Part shown: piece after piece, positions 8,563-16,753 of the stretch
Layout of the letters: the number at the start of each line of letters is the position of its first letter
Position numbering within the stretch: the stretch's first letter is position 1
Origin: JBMNEH01 sp050948665
Lineage (GTDB): Bacteria > Bacillota > Clostridia > Christensenellales > UMGS416
Direction: 5' to 3'
NCBI GenBank assembly: GCA_050948665.1
Contig: JBMNEH010000001.1
Span: 124,001-188,000, forward strand
Length of the DNA stretch: 64,000 nt
Notes under the pieces: model-generated
Told to the model about the DNA's origin: nothing
The model's input: only the letters and a program-made list of their open reading frames with translations
The model's database searches: none
Position numbers and translations under genes: made by a program

Positions 8563-10752
8563 GTGAAGCGAATCGAGCGGGCGATGGTGTACCGGGAACG
8601 TGCCCGGACTGCCGCTACGACCGAGGAAAGGGAGGGGCTATTGGAAAAAGCCTACGCCCTTGCCTGCGCTGCGCCCGGAATTCGGCCGCCGGAGCTTTGC
8701 CTCTTCTGCTTGGAGATCGCCTCGCTGGACATGACCGATGGGCAGTTCCGGCTCCTCTGGTTGCGGCGGGGACTGGAGGCGGCTTTATCGGACGGGGGGT
8801 TGCTGCCGGTGACGCCGGATTGCCTTCGGGCGCTGTTTTATACCGAGGAGCAGCCGGCGGCTGCCCGGCTGCTGTGGGGAGTGGCTGCCGCGGTGTCTTT
8901 GAGACGGCTGGAGCCCGGACGATTCCCTCAGGAACTCAGCCTTATCGGGCGGGCACTGGGAGAAATGTGGCAGGCGGCAGGCGAAGAGACCAGGAAAAAC
9001 GCCGGAAAACTCCTGGAGACCGATGAAATGGCAGCGCTGCGGGCGTTGCCCATATGGGAGCAGGGGGATGAGTTGGCAGAGCAGGCCCTCCGGGAGGGGT
9101 TGCCGGCGCTGACCGCGGCGCTCACCGGAAGCTGGGAGATATTCGGGCTTACTGCTGATTGGCCGAAAGGGCGGCTGGCCCGTCTGAACTTTCTTGAGGG
9201 GGCTGCTCTGAACAGGCTGGAGAGGTTTGCCGAAGCCGAAAAGCGCCTGATAAAAACCTTGGCAGCAGCCGAGGCGGCAGGTTTTGGGGACGGACCTTTA
9301 GCGGCCGAGGCGTTACTGGAGCTGTATGCCTCCTATATCGGCAGGGGTATGCACGTTGCCTCTCTTCGGACGCTGCTTCGACTGGTGAAACATCCCGGCT
9401 TTACCGACTTACCTCAAGTCTGCCGCTTGATCGCCTATGCCGGGCTGGGGAATGAATCGCTTTTCCTGGAGAATTTTGAGGCAGCCCGCAAAGCATTTAC
9501 CCGAGGAGTGGAGGTCCTTGAAACGATGGAGGAACCCTCCCTCCTTTATGGCATACAATTATATCAGGGGCTGTATTGCAGCTTGCGGGAGCTGGATCGG
9601 GAGGAAGAGACCCTGCCGGTGCTCCGAGAGTTGATCTCACAACTGAAGGAAGTCGGCGCCAACACAAAGGAAATCGCCCATACGTGGCTTTGCCTGGGGA
9701 TACACGCCCGACATACCGGCCGGTTGGAGGAAGCCCGGGCATCCGTACGAAAAGCGCTGATCCTCTTCGGAGGGCTGCCTGATATGGAGGCTGAGGAAAG
9801 CGTGGCATGGCAGGAATTGATGCAGGCTTGCCTGCTTCTCCGGGATGATGCCGGGGCGGAGGAAGCCTGCCGGCTGGGGCTGGAGAGATGTGACGCCGCC
9901 GGTAACCAAGTGCTGCCTCTCCGGCTGCGCCATAACCTGGGCAAGACACTGCTTCTGACCGGCCGCGAAGAGGAAGCTGCTGTCGCAATGTGTCGGGCGC
10001 TGGAAACTTGGGAGGGAGGAGCCGAGGAAACGGTGCCCCTGCTGAGCGACTTAACCGACATATATTTTGCCCGGAAGGACTACGCCAACGCCCTGAAGTA
10101 TGCCCGGCAGTATCTGTCGGCCTGCCATAAGGCCTACCCCCTTCGTCATGTCCAGACGGGAGTTGCCTGGAATGCCGTCGGCCGGAGTCAGCATATGCTG
10201 GGAGACAAAGAGAGCGCCTGCCGCAGTTATACCATGGCAATCCGCTGCCTTGAGAAACTTCCGGAGGAGGCCTCCGGCCTCCGGGGAGACGTGTTTTTTA
10301 ACCGTGCCGTTTGTTGCCGGGCGTTGCAGAGGAATGAGGAAGCGGCAGAGGATCTGGAGCGCGCAATAGCCATCCAAAGAGCGGCCCAAGGGGATAACGA
10401 GAAGACCGCCGCCATGGCCCATGCCGCAGGAGAAATGCTGCTGTCCGCCGGACTGGTTTCCGCTGCTGAGAAATATCTGGAAGACAGCCTCCGTTGCTGG
10501 AACACCCTGCCCCGAAGAAACCCCCTTCGTCGGCTGGAGGCGGCGCTGCTGCTGACCACCGCCCGGCTGCGGCTGGATGACCTGCCCGGCGCCCGGGAGG
10601 CTCACGCTGTCGCCCGGGAGGCTATCGCCGACCTCCCGATGGAGGAGGCCGTACAGTACGCCGGCCCCATGTCCGTCAATGAGGAGGCAGTAAAACTCCC
10701 GCCACCTGGGGAAGGCGCGAAAATACTGCCCTTTAAGCCAAGGAAGAAGTAA
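8563..10752 (+). CDS. Large TPR-repeat protein
   Basis: A 729-residue, almost entirely helical protein built of tetratricopeptide-like repeats, for example LARLNFLEGAALNRLERFAE, AHTWLCLGIHARHTGRLEEA and VAWNAVGRSQHMLGDKESAC. No signal peptide or catalytic domain is visible, so a cytoplasmic scaffold or regulator is likely. It ends in a short basic tail (ILPFKPRKK). GTG 8563 is the start, placed 7 bases after GGGAGG. It stands alone between two plus-strand terminators. The DNA-binding domain that some large TPR regulators carry at the N-terminus is not seen. Confidence 0.8.
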   Translation: MKRIERAMVYRERARTAATTEEREGLLEKAYALACAAPGIRPPELCLFCLEIASLDMTDGQFRLLWLRRGLEAALSDGGLLPVTPDCLRALFYTEEQPAAARLLWGVAAAVSLRRLEPGRFPQELSLIGRALGEMWQAAGEETRKNAGKLLETDEMAALRALPIWEQGDELAEQALREGLPALTAALTGSWEIFGLTADWPKGRLARLNFLEGAALNRLERFAEAEKRLIKTLAAAEAAGFGDGPLAAEALLELYASYIGRGMHVASLRTLLRLVKHPGFTDLPQVCRLIAYAGLGNESLFLENFEAARKAFTRGVEVLETMEEPSLLYGIQLYQGLYCSLRELDREEETLPVLRELISQLKEVGANTKEIAHTWLCLGIHARHTGRLEEARASVRKALILFGGLPDMEAEESVAWQELMQACLLLRDDAGAEEACRLGLERCDAAGNQVLPLRLRHNLGKTLLLTGREEEAAVAMCRALETWEGGAEETVPLLSDLTDIYFARKDYANALKYARQYLSACHKAYPLRHVQTGVAWNAVGRSQHMLGDKESACRSYTMAIRCLEKLPEEASGLRGDVFFNRAVCCRALQRNEEAAEDLERAIAIQRAAQGDNEKTAAMAHAAGEMLLSAGLVSAAEKYLEDSLRCWNTLPRRNPLRRLEAALLLTTARLRLDDLPGAREAHAVAREAIADLPMEEAVQYAGPMSVNEEAVKLPPPGEGAKILPFKPRKK

Positions 10753-10778
10753 CGGGCAACACAACCGGCAGAGAGGGG

Positions 10779-10817
10779 GCGCCTTCTCCGCTGTGTGGGC
10801 GAGGCGCTTTCTCTTTT
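10779..10817 (+). terminator. Intrinsic terminator after the TPR gene
   Basis: GCGCCT (10779-10784) pairs with AGGCGC (10802-10807), followed by TTTCTCTTTT. Confidence 0.7.
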
Positions 10818-10856
10818 AGGGGAAGGGTATGCGTTAAGTTGTTTCAGGAAAGAAAA

Positions 10857-10890
10857 GACCCGGCAGTCTGTAAAACTGCCGGGTTCTTTG
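10857..10890 (-). terminator. Terminator of the zinc-ribbon/GH31 operon
   Basis: ACCCGGCAGT (10858-10867) is the perfect complement of 10875-10884. T-rich sequence follows on both strands, so it may act in both directions between converging units. Confidence 0.75.
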
Positions 10891-10912
10891 TGCTTTATAA
10901 CGGATCCCGTTT

Positions 10913-11116
10913 TTACATCGGCTCTATCGGGTCGTCCTCCATATATTGCCGAAAACGGGGATCCTCCGCCAGCGTTTTCAGCCGGTCCCGCGGGACCAGG
11001 GTTTTTGTTCCCATGCAGGCATGACAGCGGGCGCCGCAGGCAGGGCAGGCGCAGCCCAGCCGATCTCCCTCCGCCTGCACCATATATTCACCGCATTCAG
11101 GGCATCCGCAACGCAT
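10913..11116 (-). CDS. Small zinc-ribbon protein
   Basis: A 67-residue protein with four closely spaced Cys pairs (CGCPEC, CACPAC, CHAC), the layout of a tandem zinc ribbon, and an acidic C-terminus rich in Asp, Glu and Met. Function unknown; such ribbons often mediate nucleic-acid or protein contact. It starts one base after the stop of the small membrane protein gene upstream on the same strand and ends near a strong terminator, which supports its being a real gene of that operon. Confidence 0.6.
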   Translation of the reverse strand: MRCGCPECGEYMVQAEGDRLGCACPACGARCHACMGTKTLVPRDRLKTLAEDPRFRQYMEDDPIEPM

Positions 11117-11117
11117 A

Positions 11118-11369
11118 TCAAGTACTTCCCGCCATGTATTTCTGCATTTGTATTACAAAGCCCAGCATCAGCAGGGCCAGTGCCAGCACCGCCAGCAGAC
11201 CCGCGGCGAAGCCTGCCCAACCCCAGGGCCTATAACCCCCGGCGAGCGAGCGTATTTTCGCACGGGAAAAGACAATGAACCCCGTCACCGTCAATGCCGC
11301 CAGCGCCACCAGCAGAGCCCAGTCCCCCGGGGTGAACATCGCCAGCGTTCGCCGAAAGGCTTCCCCCAT
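11118..11369 (-). CDS. Small two-helix membrane protein
   Basis: An 83-residue protein with two hydrophobic helices (WALLVALAALTVTGFIVFS and GFAAGLLAVLALALLMLGFV) joined by a basic loop. No family is recognised. The start shares a base with the end of the GH31 gene upstream (11369), and the next gene begins 1 base after its stop, so it is the middle gene of a tightly packed operon. Confidence 0.6.
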   Translation of the reverse strand: MGEAFRRTLAMFTPGDWALLVALAALTVTGFIVFSRAKIRSLAGGYRPWGWAGFAAGLLAVLALALLMLGFVIQMQKYMAGST

Positions 11370-13378
11370 TATCTTACCCTCCGCAGTACCGGGATGTACT
11401 TCATCGGCGCCGGCAGCGTCACTGTCTGCCCGCCGGAGAATCTGCCGTTACCGTGGATCTCCTCCCACTCGGCACCGGCGGGCAGGTAGACCTGCCTCTC
11501 CCGTTGCCCGGCATAGAGTATGGGCGCGACAAGGTAGTCGCTTCCAAAGAGGAACTGATCCTCCGTCTCCCATGCCGCCCTGTCCTCCGGGAAACCGAAG
11601 AAGAGGGGGCGGATCACAGGCGCGCCTTTTTCGTGGGCTTCCTTCATCACCTGCCGGATATAGGGGCGCAGCGCTTCCCGTTCCTCAAGACAGGACACCA
11701 GTATAGGGTAATTCTCCTCCCCGTAGCTCCAAACCTCGTTATCCGCGCCACTGGGGCACCTGCCGCCGTTGTAGTTTGCCATGGGTTTTTGTTGGGGCAC
11801 CCGGTCGCCGTGGAGACGCATCACCGGACAGTAGACGCCGAACTGGAACCAGCGCACCAGCAGTTCCCGGAATTCCGGGGTACGGGGATCGCCGGAGTGG
11901 AAGCCACCGATATCCGTTGTCCACCAGGGAATACCCGCCATGCCCATATTCAATCCTGCGGCCAGTTGGTTCCGGAGAGACTCAAAGGAGGAGTCGATAT
12001 CTCCTGACCACACCAAGGCGCCGTACCGCTGGCTACCGGTCCAGGCGCAGCGGATGAGGTTAATGATGTTTTTTTGGCTCTCGGCCTCCATCCCCTCATA
12101 GAAGGTGCGGGCGTATTCCCGGGGGAAGATATTGCCGATTTCCAGATTGCTGCCCGCCCGATACCGGTAGTTGTCAAAGTCGTACACTCGATATTCCGGC
12201 TCAGCTTCGTCCAGCCAGAATATTTTGATGCCGTATTTGTAATAATTTTCTTTTGCTTTGTTCCAGACAAATTCTCTGGCGCCGGGATGGGTAGCGTCAA
12301 AATGCAGGGTGTTCCCCATAAAGGTCATGGAGATAGGCACCCCCCGCTCGGTGCGGATGAGGTAGCCGCGTTCGTCCATCTCATGAAAGTTATCGCTTTG
12401 CTCGTCCACGGTGGGCCAGATGGAGACCATCAGCTCAACCCCCATTTCCTTGAGCTCACTCACCATGGCGGCGGGATCCGGCCAGTATTCCGGGTCAAAT
12501 CTCCAGTCCCCCTGATGGGGCCAGTGGAAAAAGTCGATGACGATGACACTGAGAGGCAGACCCCGGCGGCGGTATTCCCGGGCTACCGAAAGAAGCTCCT
12601 CCTGAGTCTGGTAGCGGAGCTTGCACTGCCAGAAACCCATGGCGTACTCCGGCATCATGGGTACGGTACCGGCAACCTTACCGTAGGCCTCCATGATTTC
12701 TGCCGGGGAATCCCCGGCGGTCAGCCAATAATCCAGCAGGCCGGTGGAGTAGGCTTCCCAGCGGTGGATGTTTTTCCCCAGGGTAACCTGTCCCACGGCG
12801 GGATTGTTCCAGAGAAAGCCATAATTCTTACTGGACACATAGAAGGGGACCGAGGCCTGGGAATTCCGGTGGGCCAACTCCAGCGTACAGCCTTTTAAAT
12901 CCAGCATGGGCTGCTGATACTGACCCATGCCGTAGATTTTCTCCTCCGTCGGGGCTTCAAACTGCATGGTCAGATGAAAATTGCCGCCGGGAATGGCTTT
13001 GAACCACCGGGCGTCCAGGTCCAGCGCCGACATATAGTCCCGGGGGGCAAAGGGCGGCTTGTTGCTGTCCTTGGCGTGACGCCGGTTACGCAGGTATTCC
13101 TGGAGCAACACCTCGCCCTTCTCGTTATAGAAGGTGATCTGTCCCCGGGCCGACATATTGCAGAGCAACTTTCCGTTCCGCACCCAGCCGTGGGTATCCT
13201 CTGAAACGATTTCCGCCCGGCTCTCCGGGCGATAGACCAGTGCGCCCATATCCTCCGGGAAGGCATGAAGGGGCGTCGCCCGTACCCGGATGCCGCTCTC
13301 TCCCCAGGGCAGTATCTCCACTGTTTCTCCCCGACATTCATACACCAGCCGATCGGCTTTTGCCGTAAAAATCCCCAT
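11369..13378 (-). CDS. GH31 family glycosidase (alpha-xylosidase/alpha-glucosidase type)
   Basis: A 669-residue retaining alpha-glycosidase of family GH31. After an N-terminal beta-sandwich region (to about 235) comes the TIM barrel. It contains VIVIDFFHWPHQGDW near 279-293, the nucleophile motif KIFWLDEAEPE (Asp390) and the acid/base motif LVWSGDIDSSF (Asp460). The FWLDEAEPE form resembles alpha-xylosidase-like members more than maltase-type ones with WxDMNE, so release of alpha-xylose or alpha-glucose from oligosaccharides is expected. No signal peptide is visible, so it is probably cytoplasmic. ATG 13378 follows CGGAGGTGG, downstream of a good promoter (13407-13435). It heads a three-gene operon. 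Confidence 0.9.
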   Translation of the reverse strand: MGIFTAKADRLVYECRGETVEILPWGESGIRVRATPLHAFPEDMGALVYRPESRAEIVSEDTHGWVRNGKLLCNMSARGQITFYNEKGEVLLQEYLRNRRHAKDSNKPPFAPRDYMSALDLDARWFKAIPGGNFHLTMQFEAPTEEKIYGMGQYQQPMLDLKGCTLELAHRNSQASVPFYVSSKNYGFLWNNPAVGQVTLGKNIHRWEAYSTGLLDYWLTAGDSPAEIMEAYGKVAGTVPMMPEYAMGFWQCKLRYQTQEELLSVAREYRRRGLPLSVIVIDFFHWPHQGDWRFDPEYWPDPAAMVSELKEMGVELMVSIWPTVDEQSDNFHEMDERGYLIRTERGVPISMTFMGNTLHFDATHPGAREFVWNKAKENYYKYGIKIFWLDEAEPEYRVYDFDNYRYRAGSNLEIGNIFPREYARTFYEGMEAESQKNIINLIRCAWTGSQRYGALVWSGDIDSSFESLRNQLAAGLNMGMAGIPWWTTDIGGFHSGDPRTPEFRELLVRWFQFGVYCPVMRLHGDRVPQQKPMANYNGGRCPSGADNEVWSYGEENYPILVSCLEEREALRPYIRQVMKEAHEKGAPVIRPLFFGFPEDRAAWETEDQFLFGSDYLVAPILYAGQRERQVYLPAGAEWEEIHGNGRFSGGQTVTLPAPMKYIPVLRRVR

Positions 13379-13406
13379 GGGCCACCTCCGTGTTTCTTTT
13401 AGCCAA

Positions 13407-13435
13407 AGTATAGCATATTCCCGGGTACCGGTAAA
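13407..13435 (-). promoter_or_regulatory. Promoter of the GH31 operon
   Basis: On the minus strand TTTACC (plus 13430-13435) and TATACT (plus 13407-13412) are spaced by 17 bases, just upstream of the GH31 start. Confidence 0.5.
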
Positions 13436-13450
13436 GACGGAAACAGGGGG

Positions 13451-13492
13451 CGTAAAAAACTGCCGGCCTTCGGGCCGGCAGTTCTGTTTTTA
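13451..13492 (-). terminator. Terminator of the rpsF-ssb-rpsR operon
   Basis: An 11-bp perfect stem (13458-13468 with 13473-13483) closed by a TTCG tetraloop, with a T tract on both sides. On the minus strand it directly follows the rpsR stop. Confidence 0.85.
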
Positions 13493-13496
13493 ATGA

Positions 13497-13742
13497 TTAG
13501 TCCGCCTGGTAGGGGAGCAACGCCATCATACGGGCACGCTTTACAGCGACCGCCAGCTGACGCTGGTGGGCGGCGCAAACGCCGGTCATACGGCAGGGCA
13601 GTATCTTGCCCCGCTCGGAGATATGCTTGCGGAGACGAACCGTATCCTTGTAATCGATATGCTTGATATGATCGACACAAAACTGGCATACCTTACGGCG
13701 GCGGCGCGGGCCCCGGGGGCCTCGATTCTCAAACTCACTCAT
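13497..13742 (-). CDS. rpsR: Ribosomal protein S18
   Basis: 81 residues, the normal length for small-subunit protein S18, which binds S6 on the platform of the 30S subunit. RRRRKVCQFCVDHIKHIDYKD is the family hallmark; the CxxC here plus Cys residues further on (ILPC, GVCAAH) suggest a zinc-binding type of S18. The start at 13742 was preferred to an upstream in-frame codon because TAGGAGGA lies directly before it. It is the last gene of the rpsF-ssb-rpsR operon. Confidence 0.95.
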   Translation of the reverse strand: MSEFENRGPRGPRRRRKVCQFCVDHIKHIDYKDTVRLRKHISERGKILPCRMTGVCAAHQRQLAVAVKRARMMALLPYQAD

Positions 13743-13825
13743 GTACAGTACATTCCTCCTAAAAGAAAGTCGCGGAACCATCAACTGCGGGGATCACCCG
13801 CAGGATAAAAACGGAAACGGGGAAA

Positions 13826-14245
13826 TCAGAAGGGCAACTCGTCGTCGATCTCCTCCAACAGGGGAGCCTGGGGGGCGGAATAATCCCCACGGGAGGCACC
13901 GCTGTCTCCGGTACTGCTGGGCCGGGAGAGGAACTTCACTTCGTCGGCGATAATTTCAGTCACATAGCGCCGGGTGCCGTCCTGGGCGTCATAGGAACGC
14001 ACCTGGATGGAGCCGCTGACGCCGACCTGAGAGCCCTTGCGGAGATATCTGGCGCAGTTTTCAGCCTGCTCCCTCCACACCACGACCGGAATAAAATCCG
14101 CTTCGGGAGCGTTGGGGTTCGGGTTGGTTCTGGAGCGGCGGCGCTGCACGGCTACCGTAAAGCTGCACACGCTGGTACCGGTATTGCTGGTGGTGCGCAG
14201 ATCGGGATCTCTGGTTAAGTTGCCGATGATAACTGCTTTATTCAC
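13826..14245 (-). CDS. ssb: Single-stranded DNA-binding protein
   Basis: 139 residues: an N-terminal OB fold (MNKAVIIGNLTRDPDLR ... FTVAVQRR ... RYLRKGSQVGVSGSIQVRSY), a short flexible linker, and the acidic tip EEIDDELPF, which docks replication and repair enzymes. It coats single-stranded DNA during replication and repair. It lies between rpsF (25 bases upstream) and rpsR, the standard arrangement in Firmicutes, so its level is tied to ribosomal protein expression. Confidence 0.97.
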   Translation of the reverse strand: MNKAVIIGNLTRDPDLRTTSNTGTSVCSFTVAVQRRRSRTNPNPNAPEADFIPVVVWREQAENCARYLRKGSQVGVSGSIQVRSYDAQDGTRRYVTEIIADEVKFLSRPSSTGDSGASRGDYSAPQAPLLEEIDDELPF

Positions 14246-14269
14246 AGGTCAAGCCTCCCTTCAAGAGGG

Positions 14270-14554
14270 TCATTCCTCCACCCGGAGGACGATGTAACGG
14301 ACGACATTCTCGTCAATTTTAAAGTTCCGCTCCAACTCGGCGGGGAAATCGGGATCTGATGTGAAATGCATCAGGACATAATAACCGTCATTGGCGTCCT
14401 GGATAGGATAGGCCAAACGGCGGCGGCCCCAGACCTTGCTGCTGTCCAGCGTGGCGGAGCCGGTGATCAGATTGGTAAACTTCTCGATGGAAGCGGCGAT
14501 ATCCTCATCGGTCATGGCGGCCTTGAGGATAAACATGGTTTCGTACTTATTCAT
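14270..14554 (-). CDS. rpsF: Ribosomal protein S6
   Basis: 94 residues, full length for S6, the 30S platform partner of S18. It begins MNKYETMFILKAAMTDED and contains KVWGRRRLAYPIQDANDGYY, both characteristic. AAGGAGG lies directly upstream of ATG 14554. First gene of the rpsF-ssb-rpsR operon, transcribed from the promoter at 14617-14646. In other bacteria the leader of this operon can be bound by the S6:S18 complex; I did not identify that motif with certainty. Confidence 0.96.
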   Translation of the reverse strand: MNKYETMFILKAAMTDEDIAASIEKFTNLITGSATLDSSKVWGRRRLAYPIQDANDGYYVLMHFTSDPDFPAELERNFKIDENVVRYIVLRVEE

Positions 14555-14616
14555 TCTTTCACCTCCTTGGACATAAGGCCCTGCTTCTCGCAGAGCGAAG
14601 ATGGTTCCGAATAATT

Positions 14617-14646
14617 ATGCTATCACAGCGGCCGGCCGGCTGTCAA
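14617..14646 (-). promoter_or_regulatory. Promoter of rpsF-ssb-rpsR
   Basis: On the minus strand a consensus TTGACA (plus 14641-14646) is followed after 18 bases by TAGCAT (plus 14617-14622), about 60 bases before the rpsF start. Confidence 0.65.
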
Positions 14647-14736
14647 GGGAGAATTGCGATATTTCCGGCGATTTTCCCACCCGGTGAGGGGGTATTTTGG
14701 CGAACCGCCCGGCCGTTTGGGCCGGGAAAGTGCCGG

Positions 14737-15777
14737 TCAAACGCCGGCGCCGCGGTAAGCGCCGGAGGTCACATTGGCCACCCATTCGGGATTGTCCAGA
14801 TACCAGCGTATGGTGCGGATGATGCCCTCGTCAAAGGGGATCTCCGGCAGCCAGCCCAGCTCCCGGCGGATCTTTTCGGGATCGATGCCGTACCGCCGGT
14901 CATGGCCCTTCCGGTCGGTGACATGGCGGATCAGGCCCTCGTCGATGGTGGGATCCACATGAGCGGAGAGGTAGGCGATGATGGTTTTTACAATGGTCAG
15001 GTTGGCGCGCTCGTTATGGCCGCCCACATTGTAGACCTCCCCGGGACGCCCGCCCTCCAGCACCAGATCGATCGCCCGGCAGTGGTCATCCACATACAGC
15101 CAGTCCCGTATCTGCAGACCGTCGCCGTAGACCGGCAGCGGCTCATGCATCAGGGCGTTCCGGATCATCAGGGGGATCAGCTTTTCGGGGAACTGGTAGG
15201 GGCCGTAATTGTTGGAGCAGCGGGTGATCGTCGCCGGCAGCTTATAGGTATCCCCGTAGGCTTTCACGAAGAAATCCGCCGACGCCTTGCTGGCGGAATA
15301 GGGGCTGCGCGGAGAGAGGGGGGTATCCTCGGTAAAGAAGCCCTCGGGACCCAGGGAGCCGTAGACCTCATCGGTGGAGACCTGATGGAAGCGCACGCCG
15401 GGCCTGTAGGTGTCCTCCCCGGCGCTCCAGGCGGCTCTCGCGGCGTTCAGGAGCGTCAGGGTACCCAGTATATTGGTACGGGCGAAGATGCCCGGATCGG
15501 AGATGGAGCGGTCCACATGGCTTTCCGCCGCGAAATGCACCACCGTATCCGGGGAGAAGGAGGCGAACAAATGTTCCACAAGGGGAACGTCGCAGATGTC
15601 GCCGTGAACGAAATGATAGCGATCGTCCTCCGGTATGCCGGCAAGATTCTCCGGATTCCCGGCGTAGGTCAGGGCGTCCAGATTGATGATGCGGAGATCG
15701 GGATGCTTATTCCGCATATAACGAATGAAATTGGCGCCGATAAAACCGGCGCCCCCGGTGACAAGACAGGTCTTCAT
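14737..15777 (-). CDS. rfbB: dTDP-glucose 4,6-dehydratase
   Basis: 346 residues, an extended short-chain dehydrogenase converting dTDP-glucose to dTDP-4-keto-6-deoxyglucose, the second step toward dTDP-rhamnose. The NAD-binding motif GGAGFIGANFIRY starts at residue 8. The catalytic segment TDEVYGSLG and the YSASKASADFFV motif (Tyr, Lys) are intact, as is a nucleotide-binding RDWLYVDDH. It lies 11 bases downstream of rfbA, so the two act together. rfbC and rfbD are not in the window. Confidence 0.95.
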   Translation of the reverse strand: MKTCLVTGGAGFIGANFIRYMRNKHPDLRIINLDALTYAGNPENLAGIPEDDRYHFVHGDICDVPLVEHLFASFSPDTVVHFAAESHVDRSISDPGIFARTNILGTLTLLNAARAAWSAGEDTYRPGVRFHQVSTDEVYGSLGPEGFFTEDTPLSPRSPYSASKASADFFVKAYGDTYKLPATITRCSNNYGPYQFPEKLIPLMIRNALMHEPLPVYGDGLQIRDWLYVDDHCRAIDLVLEGGRPGEVYNVGGHNERANLTIVKTIIAYLSAHVDPTIDEGLIRHVTDRKGHDRRYGIDPEKIRRELGWLPEIPFDEGIIRTIRWYLDNPEWVANVTSGAYRGAGV

Positions 15778-15788
15778 CGGTATCCCCT

Positions 15789-16667
15789 TTACAGCAGTAT
15801 CGTTTCGCTGGCCAGCTCCGAGAGATACTGGCCGTATTCCGTCATTTTCAGCGCTTCCGCCCGGGCAAGCAGCTGTTCCCGGGTGATATATCCCCTGCGG
15901 TAGGCGATCTCCTCCAGACAGGAGATATACTGCCCCTGCCGCGTCTGCACCGCCTCCACAAAGGCGGAGGCGGCCAGCATCGCCCGGTGGGTGCCGGTAT
16001 CCAGCCAGGCCATCCCCCGGCCGAAGAGCTCCACCCGCAGCTCTCCCCGCTTAAGATAGACATTGTTCACCGCGGTGATCTCCAGCTCGCCCCGGGGGGA
16101 GGGCCGGATGTTCCGGGCGATCTCTATTACCTTGTTATCGTAAAAATACAATCCCGGCACCGCGTAATCGGATTTGGGACGCTCCGGCTTCTCCTCGATG
16201 GAGAGGACCTTCCCCGTCGGGTCGAATTCCACCACGCCGAATTCCGAGGGATTGCTGACATGGTAGCCGAATATGGTGGCGCCGGAGGACTGCCGGGCGG
16301 CGGCCCGCAGCCGGGCGGAAAAGCCGTAGCCGTAGAACAAGTTGTCCCCCAGTACCAGGCAGACGCCGTCCTCCCCGATAAAATCCGCGCCCAGGATGAA
16401 GGCTTCCGCCAGACCCCGGGGGGATTCTTGCTCCTTGTACTCCAGACGCAGGCCGAAGTCGCCGCCGTCCCCCAAAAGCTCCCGGTAGGAGGGAAGATCC
16501 CGGGGGGTGGAAATGATGAGGATATCCCGTATCTCCGCCAGCATAAGGGTGGAGATGGGGTAGTAGATCATGGGCTTATCGTAGATCGGGAGCAGCTGTT
16601 TTGACACCGCCATGGTGGAGGGGTAGAGCCTTGTGCCTTTTCCTCCCGCTAAAACGATACCTTTCAT
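15789..16667 (-). CDS. rfbA: Glucose-1-phosphate thymidylyltransferase
   Basis: 292 residues, matching RmlA. It makes dTDP-glucose from dTTP and glucose-1-phosphate for cell-surface sugar synthesis. The N-terminal nucleotide-binding motif is MKGIVLAGGKGTRLYPST. Other landmarks are LLPIYDKPMIYYPIS, LVLGDNLFYG and AWLDTGTHRAM. First gene of an rfbA-rfbB pair driven by the promoter at 16704-16732. Confidence 0.95.
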   Translation of the reverse strand: MKGIVLAGGKGTRLYPSTMAVSKQLLPIYDKPMIYYPISTLMLAEIRDILIISTPRDLPSYRELLGDGGDFGLRLEYKEQESPRGLAEAFILGADFIGEDGVCLVLGDNLFYGYGFSARLRAAARQSSGATIFGYHVSNPSEFGVVEFDPTGKVLSIEEKPERPKSDYAVPGLYFYDNKVIEIARNIRPSPRGELEITAVNNVYLKRGELRVELFGRGMAWLDTGTHRAMLAASAFVEAVQTRQGQYISCLEEIAYRRGYITREQLLARAEALKMTEYGQYLSELASETILL

Positions 16668-16703
16668 GGGGAATCCCTCCTGTTCGGGGTGATTTTCAGG
16701 TCA

Positions 16704-16732
16704 AGTATAGCATATAGCGGGGGTGTTTACAA
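16704..16732 (-). promoter_or_regulatory. Promoter of rfbA-rfbB
   Basis: On the minus strand TTGTAA (plus 16727-16732) and TATACT (plus 16704-16709) are separated by 17 bases. Confidence 0.55.
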
Positions 16733-16753
16733 TGTTCCCCGGCGGCGCCGGGC

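Noticed and set aside
14701..14730. CCCGGCC/GGCCGGG inverted repeat downstream of rfbB as a terminator
   Set aside because: No T tract follows on the minus strand, so it is not supported as an intrinsic terminator.
14617..15903. Long plus-strand open frame opposite rfbB
   Set aside because: Antisense shadow of a strongly recognised dTDP-glucose dehydratase gene in GC-rich DNA; the translation has no family features.
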